DNA from: JBFKQC01 sp041627895
GTDB lineage: Bacteria > Pseudomonadota > Alphaproteobacteria > Rhodobacterales > Rhodobacteraceae
Direction of reading: 5' to 3'
Assembly (NCBI GenBank): GCA_041627895.1
Contig: JBFKQC010000115.1
Coordinates: forward strand, 1-6,968
Length of the DNA: 6,968 nt
Below the pieces are notes generated by a model, which did no database searches, had not been told where the DNA came from, and saw only the letters and a program-made list of their open reading frames with translations. Of the stretch, positions 1-6,968 are shown piece by piece; the stretch's first letter is position 1, and each line of letters opens with the position of its first letter. The translations under genes and the position numbers were made by a program.

Positions 1-2007
<2,007 letters not shown>

Positions 2008-2028
2008 GTCGTCTCAGCCTCTAGAATC

Positions 2029-2499
2029 TTACCATCGGTAATGGCTGAAGGCCTTGTTGGCCTCGGCCATCTTGTGGGTGTCTTCGCGCTTCTTCACCGC
2101 GGTGCCGCGGCCGTTCACGGCGTCCAGCAGCTCGCCCGCCAGGCGCTCTTCCATGGTGTTCTCGTTGCGGTTCCGGCTGGCGGTGATCAGCCAGCGGATC
2201 GCCAGCGCCTCGCGGCGCTCGGGGCGCACCTCGACCGGGACCTGGTAGGTCGCACCGCCGACGCGGCGCGAGCGGACCTCGACCGAGGGCTTGATGTTGT
2301 CGAGCGCCTCGTGGAACACCTCGACCGGGGCTTTCTTCAGCTTGTCCTCCACACGGTCCAGCGCGTGGTAGACGATGCTTTCGGCGACCGACTTCTTGCC
2401 GTCGATCATCAGGTTGTTCATGAACTTCGTCAGCACCACGTCGCCATACTTGGCGTCGGGCAGGACTTCGCGTTTTTCGGCGCGGTGACGGCGGGACAT
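2029..2499 (-). CDS. rpsG: 30S ribosomal protein S7
   Basis: Complete 156-residue S7, the usual bacterial length. S7 is the primary binder of the 3' major domain of 16S rRNA, nucleates assembly of the 30S head, and touches tRNA at the E site. Recognisable family segments are the basic N-terminus MSRRHRAEKR, the FMNNLMIDGKKSVAE helix region (residues 26-40), the VRSRRVGGATYQVPVEV beta-hairpin (around 75-91) and the ALAIRWLI and HKMAEANKAFSHYRW C-terminal part. The ATG at 2499 is set by an AAGGAG ribosome-binding site. It sits 12 nt after the rpsL stop and 21 nt before fusA, so it is clearly co-transcribed. In E. coli S7 represses its own operon by binding the rpsL-rpsG spacer. That spacer is only 12 nt here, so the same mechanism is unlikely in the same form (inference). 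Confidence 0.98.
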   Translation of the reverse strand: MSRRHRAEKREVLPDAKYGDVVLTKFMNNLMIDGKKSVAESIVYHALDRVEDKLKKAPVEVFHEALDNIKPSVEVRSRRVGGATYQVPVEVRPERREALAIRWLITASRNRNENTMEERLAGELLDAVNGRGTAVKKREDTHKMAEANKAFSHYRW

Positions 2500-2507
2500 C
2501 CTTGTCT

Positions 2508-2513
2508 CTCCTT
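2508..2513 (-). promoter_or_regulatory. Ribosome-binding site of rpsG overlapping the rpsL stop codon
   Basis: The minus strand reads AAGGAG, with its first two bases being the last two of the rpsL TAA stop, followed by 8 nt and the rpsG ATG. This is the strongest Shine-Dalgarno match in the window. Ribosomes finishing rpsL would sit directly on it, which suggests translational coupling of S12 and S7 synthesis (inference). Confidence 0.85.
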
Positions 2514-2883
2514 ACTTCGGGCGCTTGGCGCCGTATTTCGAACGGCGCTGCTTGCGGTCCTTCACACCCTGGGTGTCCAGCACGCCGCGCAGGATGTGAT
2601 AGCGCACGCCGGGAAGGTCCTTGACCCGGCCGCCCCGGATCAGCACGACCGAGTGCTCCTGCAGGTTGTGGCTTTCGCCCGGGATATAGCTGATCACCTC
2701 GAAGCCGTTGGTCAGCCGCACCTTGGCGACCTTCCGCATGGCCGAGTTCGGTTTCTTCGGCGTGGTGGTGTAGACACGGGTACACACGCCGCGCTTCTGC
2801 GGGCAGCTCTCGAGGTGCAGCGACTTCGAGCGTTTCACTTTCGGCTGCCGCGGCTTGCGGATCAGCTGCTGGATCGTTGGCAT
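2512..2883 (-). CDS. rpsL: 30S ribosomal protein S12
   Basis: Complete 123-residue S12, a decoding-centre protein of the small subunit that monitors codon-anticodon fit. The family core is unmistakable: CPQKRGVCTRVYTTTPKKPN (residues 27-46), RLTNGFEVISYIPGE (56-70), HNLQEHSVVLIRGGRVKDLP (72-91) and the basic C-terminus ending SKYGAKRPK. Lys43 and Lys88, where streptomycin-resistance substitutions arise, are both lysine, so the allele looks wild type and streptomycin-sensitive. Asp89 is the residue methylthiolated by RimO in E. coli. The ATG at 2883 matches the usual S12 N-terminus. Only a weak AGAG ribosome-binding site lies 7 nt upstream, in the loop of a small 4-bp hairpin (2887-2898). It is the first gene of the str operon and is preceded by a long leader and a sigma70 promoter. 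Confidence 0.98.
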   Translation of the reverse strand: MPTIQQLIRKPRQPKVKRSKSLHLESCPQKRGVCTRVYTTTPKKPNSAMRKVAKVRLTNGFEVISYIPGESHNLQEHSVVLIRGGRVKDLPGVRYHILRGVLDTQGVKDRKQRRSKYGAKRPK

Positions 2884-3121
2884 TCCGGTTCTCTAACCCC
2901 GTGTTGCAACACATCTATGTCCTTGGGGCGCGCGCCCCGGTTCTTGGTCGTGCATCCCGCGCGTCCGCGAAACGCCCCTGCGCGGCCGTCGTGCCACGCA
3001 AAAGACCGCATGCGTCCCCTCGTTCGCGGGAACGACGCGGTGGAATTCCAGAGGATCAGGGCCAGTCGGCCCGGATCGTGACCACTACGGTTCTGACACA
3101 GGCGAACCCCTCCGCCCGAGT
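2884..3121 (-). promoter_or_regulatory. Long 5' leader of the str operon (about 238 nt)
   Basis: This is the non-coding stretch between the predicted transcription start (A at 3121) and the rpsL ATG. It contains several inverted repeats on the transcript: a branched hairpin at 3012-3038 (outer GCGTC/GACGC, inner GTTC/GAAC), a 10-bp palindrome at 3041-3050, a 14-bp GC palindrome at 2925-2938, a 12-bp palindrome at 2901-2912, and a 4-bp hairpin at 2887-2898 holding the weak rpsL ribosome-binding site in its loop. None is followed by a U-run, so none looks like a terminator. A possible 49-codon reading frame (3011-2862) is described in the findings. Regulation by ribosomal protein binding or RNA folding is plausible for such a leader but is inference. 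I do not recognise a named RNA family. Confidence 0.5.
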
Positions 3122-3127
3122 GCGCGC

Positions 3128-3156
3128 CGTATAGGGTGAGTCTAACCCCTTGTCAA
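3128..3156 (-). promoter_or_regulatory. Sigma70-type promoter of the str operon
   Basis: On the minus strand a perfect -35 hexamer TTGACA (3156-3151) is separated by exactly 17 nt from the -10-like TATACG (3133-3128). The next bases are GCGCGC and then an A at 3121, the likely start point. A GC-rich discriminator of this kind is typical of stable-RNA and ribosomal-protein promoters inhibited by ppGpp with DksA, so stringent control is likely (inference from known promoter behaviour). The -35 box begins only 16 nt after the stop codon of the upstream permease gene. The 17-nt spacer contains GGGGTTAGA, which recurs just before rpsL. Confidence 0.8.
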
Positions 3157-3172
3157 CAGCGCGACCCGGCGC

Positions 3173-4072
3173 CTAGCCGGCCCTTGCCGCGGCCCCCGCG
3201 AGGCGCCTGAGCCGGCGCTCGCGGCTGAAGGCGTAGATGCCGGTTGCGACGACGATGGCGCCGCCCGAAAGCGCCGCCGCGTCGGGCCATTCCGCGAAGA
3301 TCACCAGGCCGAGCACCAGCGCCCAAAGCAGCGAGGTGTAGCGGAACGGCGCGATCACCGCGATCTCGCCGATGCGCATCGCCGAGACGCTGAACACGTA
3401 GCCGCCGATGATGAGGACCGAGGCCGCGCCAAGCTGCATCGCCGCCGTCGCCGACACGGGCGACCAGTCGACAAAGGCCGATCCGAGGCCGAAGACCGCC
3501 GTCACCGATGCCGCGTTCAGCAGCGCCACCGTCATCGACGGCACCGCGCGCGACAGCTTGCGCGCCAGGATGTCTCGCGCCGTCACCAGCACCACGGTCG
3601 CCAGCGCATAGACCGAATAGACGTTGAACCCCGCGAACCCCGGCCGCACGATCAGCATCACCCCGAGAAACCCGATCATGATCGCCGACAGCCGGCGCCA
3701 GCCCACCGCCTCGCCGAGAAACAGCGCCCCGGCGAGCGTGACGGTCAGCGGCAGCACCTGCAGGATCGCCGTGGCGTTGGCGATCGGCATGTTGAAGATC
3801 GCCGAGATGAAGAAATACGCCGCCCCGATCTCGGTTAGGTTCCTAAGCCCGACGATCGTCCAGTCGCGCCGCGACAGGTCAAGGCGCAGCCCGCCCGTCG
3901 CCAGCGCCAGCAGGACCATGCAGACGGTCGTGCCCACCCCGCGCAGAAACACCGCCTGGAACAGCGGCAACTCGTCGCTGAGCGCCTTCATGCAGGCATC
4001 GTTCAGCGTGAACGCCGCCATCGAGCCCATCATCAGCGCCGCGCCGCGCACGTTGTCGCTTGGTATCACCAT
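3173..4072 (-). CDS. EamA-family drug/metabolite (DMT) permease
   Basis: A 299-residue inner-membrane transporter of the DMT superfamily, whose members export or exchange metabolites, amino acids, nucleotide sugars or drugs. The length and about ten hydrophobic segments fit two EamA repeats, roughly residues 8-138 and 150-284. The first repeat has typical features: an N-terminal helix with FTLNDACMKAL (21-31), an arginine at 44 in the second helix, and FLGE (118-121) near the repeat end before a glycine-rich last helix. The second repeat carries the related FAEWP segment. The C-terminus is short, basic and probably cytoplasmic. The substrate cannot be read from sequence. The ATG at 4072 gives a normal N-terminus but lacks a good ribosome-binding site and sits right after a small hairpin. 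It lies 41 nt after the glycosyltransferase and 16 nt before the str promoter -35 box, with no clear terminator. Confidence 0.9.
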   Translation of the reverse strand: MVIPSDNVRGAALMMGSMAAFTLNDACMKALSDELPLFQAVFLRGVGTTVCMVLLALATGGLRLDLSRRDWTIVGLRNLTEIGAAYFFISAIFNMPIANATAILQVLPLTVTLAGALFLGEAVGWRRLSAIMIGFLGVMLIVRPGFAGFNVYSVYALATVVLVTARDILARKLSRAVPSMTVALLNAASVTAVFGLGSAFVDWSPVSATAAMQLGAASVLIIGGYVFSVSAMRIGEIAVIAPFRYTSLLWALVLGLVIFAEWPDAAALSGGAIVVATGIYAFSRERRLRRLAGAAARAG

Positions 4073-4113
4073 GAACCGCCGGTATCAGCCGGCGGGTTTC
4101 GGCGCAATCGCGG

Positions 4114-4920
4114 TCAGATCGCCATCAGGGCGTCGAAATCCGTCGCGAAATCGCGGGCCAGAACCGCCCTGATCTGGTCTCGGTCCATCCGGTCGCGCGC
4201 ACCGTTCACGTTCAGACCCGCATCGTTGTCGGGATGCACCGAGCGGATGAAGTTGACGCCGGAACATTCCTGCCAGAGATCGCGGTCCTGACCGATCTGC
4301 CGGTGGTGATGCAGATAGACGTTTCCGGGCCGCTCGACCGGCAGGGTCAGCGACAGCCCGAGCCCCAGCGGCAGGCGCTCTGTCACGTCGAAGACGCGGT
4401 TGCCGCCCGCGGCGGTCTCCAGGTAGAGCCCGCGGCTGAAGGCGATGGCGAAGCCGCGGTCGGGCCGGCCGGCGCGGTACAGGTGGCGCGCCCGGTCCTT
4501 CAGCCGCTGTACGTAACGGACCGACAGCGCGTCGTCGTCGTCCAGGCGGAAGGTCGTCCGGTGGCTGAACGCGCCCTTGTCGACGATGCCGAAGCCTTCC
4601 TTGGTGGCCGGGTAGTTGTCCATCTGCCGGACGCGGGCGATCCTGGCATCGGCCAGCGGCGCGATCAGGCGTTCCAGCCGCGCGGTCCAGTCGTCGGGAA
4701 ACAGCGTGCCGACCAGGAAGACGACGGTGAAATCCGGGTCGCTCTGGTTCAGCAGCGATGGCAGGCAGAGCCGCTCGAACAGGTGAAACCGCCGTTCCAG
4801 CCGCGCGGGGTCGTAGAGGAAGGCCTCGGTCTCGGTCAGGCCCTGCGGCGTCTTCCCGAAGCCCGAGAGCGCCGGATAGGAAAACCGCACGAGCCCGATC
4901 ACCTGGTTCCGGAATGCCAT
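4114..4920 (-). CDS. Putative rhamnosyl/glycosyltransferase (Rhamno_transf-like)
   Basis: A 268-residue soluble protein resembling the putative rhamnosyl transferase family common in Rhodobacterales (Pfam Rhamno_transf, named from memory). Such enzymes are presumed to add sugars to surface polysaccharides, but their substrates are mostly untested. Visible signatures are RFSYPALSGF (residues 12-21), a conserved FHLFERLCLPSLLNQ block (45-59), FTVVFLVG (64-71), where a GT-A-type fold would have its early strand, and RLDDDDAL (125-132), an acidic DxD-like motif expected to hold the metal and nucleotide sugar. No signal peptide or membrane segment is visible. I chose the ATG at 4920. An in-frame TTG at 4998 would add 26 residues encoded by repeats and looks wrong. 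It sits 79 nt after the MFS gene and 41 nt before the permease gene. The exact sugar specificity is unknown. Confidence 0.8.
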   Translation of the reverse strand: MAFRNQVIGLVRFSYPALSGFGKTPQGLTETEAFLYDPARLERRFHLFERLCLPSLLNQSDPDFTVVFLVGTLFPDDWTARLERLIAPLADARIARVRQMDNYPATKEGFGIVDKGAFSHRTTFRLDDDDALSVRYVQRLKDRARHLYRAGRPDRGFAIAFSRGLYLETAAGGNRVFDVTERLPLGLGLSLTLPVERPGNVYLHHHRQIGQDRDLWQECSGVNFIRSVHPDNDAGLNVNGARDRMDRDQIRAVLARDFATDFDALMAI

Positions 4921-4923
4921 GCC

Positions 4924-4955
4924 CTGCCCCGCCTGTCCGCTGCCCCGCCCGTCCG
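4924..4955. repeat. 16-bp tandem duplication just upstream of the glycosyltransferase start
   Basis: Two adjacent 16-bp units, CTGCCCCGCCTGTCCG (4924-4939) and CTGCCCCGCCCGTCCG (4940-4955) on the plus strand, differ at one base. The repeat ends 3 bp before the ATG at 4920. On the coding strand each unit supplies a GGCGGGGCAG segment in the region where a ribosome-binding site is expected. Confidence 0.9.
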
Positions 4956-4959
4956 CAGC

Positions 4960-4999
4960 ATTGCGGCGCAGTCTGGCGCAGATCGGCGGCTGCCGCAAT
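4960..4999. repeat. Inverted repeat between MFS and glycosyltransferase genes
   Basis: Perfect 8-bp arms, ATTGCGGC (4960-4967) and GCCGCAAT (4992-4999), are separated by 24 bp. The structure begins immediately after the MFS stop codon. There is no T-run on the minus-strand side, so it is not a standard intrinsic terminator. It could act as a 3'-end stabilising stem between cistrons, or be chance. Confidence 0.5.
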
Positions 5000-6187
5000 T
5001 CAGTCCCGGCGCCCAGCCAGCGCCAGCACCGGGCGAAAGCCCAGCAGCCCGGCGACCGGACCCAGCGCCAGGATCGCCAGCAGCGCCGGCCAGCCCAGCG
5101 CCCCGGCCACGACCGGCGCGGCCTGCACCGTCAGCGTCGTCATCAAAAACCCCAGCGAGGCCTGGAAGGTCAGAAGGCTGCCGGTCAGTTCCGGCGGCGC
5201 GAAATCGGCGACCAGGGCCGAGAATTGCGGCGAATCCGGCACCACCGCCGCGCCCCACACGATCACCAGCGCGAAGGTCAGCCAGACCGGCCCGCCAAAG
5301 CTCAGCGCCGTCAGCACCGCCGCCGAACCGCTGACCGCCAGCGCGGTGGCGGCGACCCGGGCCTTGCCGATCCGGTCGGCGATCCGCCCGCTCCAGACGC
5401 AGACCGGCGCGGCGGCGAGAATGCAGAGAAAGGCGGTCAGCTTGCCGAGGCTCGACGCGTCCTCGGCGCCCATGCTCGCCGAATAGGACACCGCCGTCGC
5501 GGTGCCGACCCAGGCCCAGAAGGCGATGAACTCCCACATGTGCCCGAGATAGCCCAGGATCGCCGCGCGGATGCGCCAGTCGGTCCAGGCCAGCGCGATG
5601 GCGCGGGTCCGGAACGCCGCCGCGCGAACGTGGTGCGGGCCGAGCCCGGTCAGAAGGATCACCACGCCGCCGGCCGCGGACAGCACCGATCCCAGCGTCA
5701 GCGCCAGCCGCCAGTCGGTGCCGCCGAACCAGGCCAGCAGATAGGGTGCCGCCTGACCGACCACCAGCGCGCCGACCAGCGTGCCCATCAGCAAACCGCG
5801 TTTCTCGACGCTCCAGCCCACGGCGATCTTCATCGACACCGGCCAGGTCCCGGCCATCAGCGCGCCGGTGGCAAAGCGCAGCGCAATCGCCGCCGCGCCG
5901 CCGATCGGCACCCAAAGCAGCGCCGCGTTCAGCACCGCGACGCCCGCCGCGCAGGCCGCGAAGACCCGGCGCGGATCGAACCTGTCGGGAATGCCGAGCA
6001 GCGCAAAGCCCATCGCGCCGAGGCCGAAGCCCGCCGGCACGACGCTGGACAGCCAGGCCAGGTCGGCCTCGGTCACGCCGGCCTCGGCGGCCATGTCGGG
6101 CAGCACCGCGGCGGCCATGAACCACAGCGACATGCCCGACATCGTCGCCACCAGCAGGCAGGCCATGCTGAGCGCCCTGCCGCCCAT
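5000..6187 (-). CDS. Major facilitator superfamily (MFS) transporter
   Basis: A 395-residue inner-membrane secondary transporter with about twelve hydrophobic segments and the family's usual length. An N-terminal helix at about residues 8-30 is followed by GVTEADLAWLSS and a second helix. GRIADRIGKAR (267-277) is a clear copy of the MFS loop motif A, between helices 8 and 9. GHMWEFIAFWAWVG (215-228) marks the start of the second half. Substrate class is not readable; a small-molecule effluxer or an anion permease are both possible. The frame stays open upstream to 6343, but that extension would run through the rpoC terminator and the rpoC 3' end, so I start at the ATG at 6187, preceded 13 nt upstream by GGGGGAG. 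The gene is first in the insert between rpoC and the str operon. No convincing promoter is visible in the 63 bp between terminator and start. Confidence 0.9.
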   Translation of the reverse strand: MGGRALSMACLLVATMSGMSLWFMAAAVLPDMAAEAGVTEADLAWLSSVVPAGFGLGAMGFALLGIPDRFDPRRVFAACAAGVAVLNAALLWVPIGGAAAIALRFATGALMAGTWPVSMKIAVGWSVEKRGLLMGTLVGALVVGQAAPYLLAWFGGTDWRLALTLGSVLSAAGGVVILLTGLGPHHVRAAAFRTRAIALAWTDWRIRAAILGYLGHMWEFIAFWAWVGTATAVSYSASMGAEDASSLGKLTAFLCILAAAPVCVWSGRIADRIGKARVAATALAVSGSAAVLTALSFGGPVWLTFALVIVWGAAVVPDSPQFSALVADFAPPELTGSLLTFQASLGFLMTTLTVQAAPVVAGALGWPALLAILALGPVAGLLGFRPVLALAGRRD

Positions 6188-6230
6188 CGCGCGCGTTTCA
6201 CTCCCCCGTTGCCGTTTCCCGGACCATCCC

Positions 6231-6247
6231 GCCGCCGACCCGGCGGC
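6231..6247. repeat. GC hairpin following the rpoC terminator
   Basis: Perfect 7-bp arms GCCGCCG (6231-6237) and CGGCGGC (6241-6247) enclose a 3-nt loop. It lies 10 bp beyond the terminator stem and has no T-run on either strand. If transcription of the MFS gene starts at or before the terminator, this stem would be in its leader. Confidence 0.6.
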
Positions 6248-6250
6248 GCA

Positions 6251-6285
6251 ACAGAAAACGCCCCGGCGTCGGTTCGCCGGGGCGT
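6251..6285 (-). terminator. Intrinsic terminator of rpoC
   Basis: Perfect 11-bp arms ACGCCCCGGCG (6258-6268) and CGCCGGGGCGT (6275-6285) with a 6-nt loop. In the minus-strand transcript the stem is followed by TTTTCTGT (the first T is the last base of the stem). It starts 27 nt after the rpoC stop codon. Strong GC stem plus T-run is the standard rho-independent form, so most rpoBC transcription should end here. Confidence 0.9.
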
Positions 6286-6311
6286 CTTCCTGTCGCGGCT
6301 CGGGCCGGGGC

Positions 6312-6968
6312 CTACATGTCGCGGCTTTCCGGCGTGTCCACAAGGCCGCTGTCGAAGCCGTCGTCGGACATGAAGTCCTCGACCGGCGCCGCCAGCGCGG
6401 CGGCGGCCTCGGCCTCGGCGCGCGCGGCCTCGATCACCTTGGCGTCGCGCTCCTGCGCGATCCGGCGCACCCGCTGCGTCGCACCGCCGGTGCCCGCCGG
6501 GATCAGCCGGCCGACGATGACGTTTTCCTTCAGCCCGACCAGCTTGTCCTTCTTGCCCTGCACCGCCGCCTCGGTCAGCACGCGCGTGGTCTCCTGGAAC
6601 GACGCGGCCGAGATGAAGCTGCGGGTCTGCAGGCTGGCCTTGGTGATGCCCAGAAGGATCGGCTCGCCCTGGGCGGGGTTGCCGCCCTTGGCGACGGCCT
6701 TTTCGTTGGCCTCGTCGAACTCGGACTTGTCGACATGCTCGCCCTTCAGCAGCGTGGTGTCGCCGCTGTCGAGGATTTCCCACTTCTGCAGCATCTGCCG
6801 GACGATGACCTCGATGTGCTTGTCGTTGATCTTCACGCCCTGCAGGCGATAGACGTCCTGCACCTCGTCGATCATGTAGTCCGCCAGCGCCTCGATCCCC
6901 ATGATCGACAGGATGTCGTGCGGGGCCGGGTTGCCGTCCATGATGTACTCACCCTTCTGGATGAAGTC
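6312..6968 (-). CDS. rpoC: RNA polymerase beta' subunit, C-terminal 218 residues
   Basis: 3' end of the gene for the largest RNA polymerase subunit, which forms the catalytic centre and clamp. The frame is open from the window edge to a TAG at 6314-6312. The region after the jaw is nearly invariant across bacteria: EVQDVYRLQGVKINDKHIEV, then LLGITKASL, SFISAASFQETTRVLTEAAV and GLKENVIVGRLIPAGTG. These form the conserved C-terminal segment that packs against the beta and omega subunits. The last 40 or so residues are an Ala/Glu-rich tail followed by an acidic stretch ending in ESRDM. That tail is poorly conserved outside this lineage. The active-site and clamp regions lie outside the window. 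The gene is followed by a strong terminator, which separates it from the downstream transporter. Confidence 0.98.
   Translation of the reverse strand, partial: DFIQKGEYIMDGNPAPHDILSIMGIEALADYMIDEVQDVYRLQGVKINDKHIEVIVRQMLQKWEILDSGDTTLLKGEHVDKSEFDEANEKAVAKGGNPAQGEPILLGITKASLQTRSFISAASFQETTRVLTEAAVQGKKDKLVGLKENVIVGRLIPAGTGGATQRVRRIAQERDAKVIEAARAEAEAAAALAAPVEDFMSDDGFDSGLVDTPESRDM

Noticed and set aside
2021..2914. A 297-codon minus-strand frame overlapping rpsL and rpsG
   Set aside because: It is an out-of-frame shadow of two unmistakable ribosomal protein genes and its product is Arg/Pro/Ala-rich low-complexity sequence.
4921..4998. A TTG start adding 26 residues to the glycosyltransferase
   Set aside because: The extension is encoded by the inverted repeat and the 16-bp tandem repeat, lacks a ribosome-binding site, and precedes the ATG where family-like sequence begins.
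3173..6187. The insert as a mobile element or defence island
   Set aside because: There is no transposase, integrase, tRNA, terminal inverted repeat or target-site duplication that I can see, and base composition matches the flanks. The genes are ordinary transporters and a glycosyltransferase.
6188..6343. A 52-residue N-terminal extension of the MFS transporter
   Set aside because: It would overlap the rpoC 3' end and include the rpoC terminator, and it is basic and not transporter-like. The ATG at 6187 begins right before the first membrane segment.
4234..6373. Several long plus- and minus-strand frames overlapping the MFS transporter and glycosyltransferase genes
   Set aside because: Their products are Arg/Ala/Pro-rich with no domains, while the overlapped frames encode coherent transporter and enzyme sequences. 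They reflect high GC content.

Overview
The window is a GC-rich alphaproteobacterial chromosome segment, most likely from the order Rhodobacterales. The S12, S7, EF-G and RNA polymerase beta' sequences are all of that type, codons strongly favour G/C in the third position, and a putative rhamnosyltransferase of a kind common in that order is present. Every gene I can support lies on the minus strand, so the biological reading direction runs from position 6968 down to 1.

In that direction the layout is: (1) the last 218 codons of rpoC (6968-6312), closed by a strong intrinsic terminator (6251-6285); (2) three genes unrelated to transcription or translation: an MFS transporter (6187-5000), a putative rhamnosyl/glycosyltransferase (4920-4114) and an EamA-type DMT permease (4072-3173); (3) a 289-bp intergenic region with a clear sigma70 promoter (3156-3128) and a leader of about 238 nt; (4) the str operon, rpsL (2883-2512), rpsG (2499-2029) and fusA (2007 to beyond position 1, lacking only its last few dozen codons).

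rpoC and the str operon supply core transcription and translation machinery, and their proteins look intact and functional. The three genes between them look like an accessory insert carrying two transporters and one glycosyltransferase. Nothing in the sequence shows that these three work together, or what they transport or modify. They have no obvious promoter of their own that I can defend.

Most of the window is ordinary conserved sequence and I found no new defence, mobile or RNA-guided system. The parts worth a second look are non-coding: the long, inverted-repeat-rich rpsL leader with a possible 49-codon upstream reading frame overlapping rpsL, two perfect palindromes just before rpsL, a 16-bp tandem duplication at the start of the glycosyltransferase gene, and the hairpins around the insert genes.
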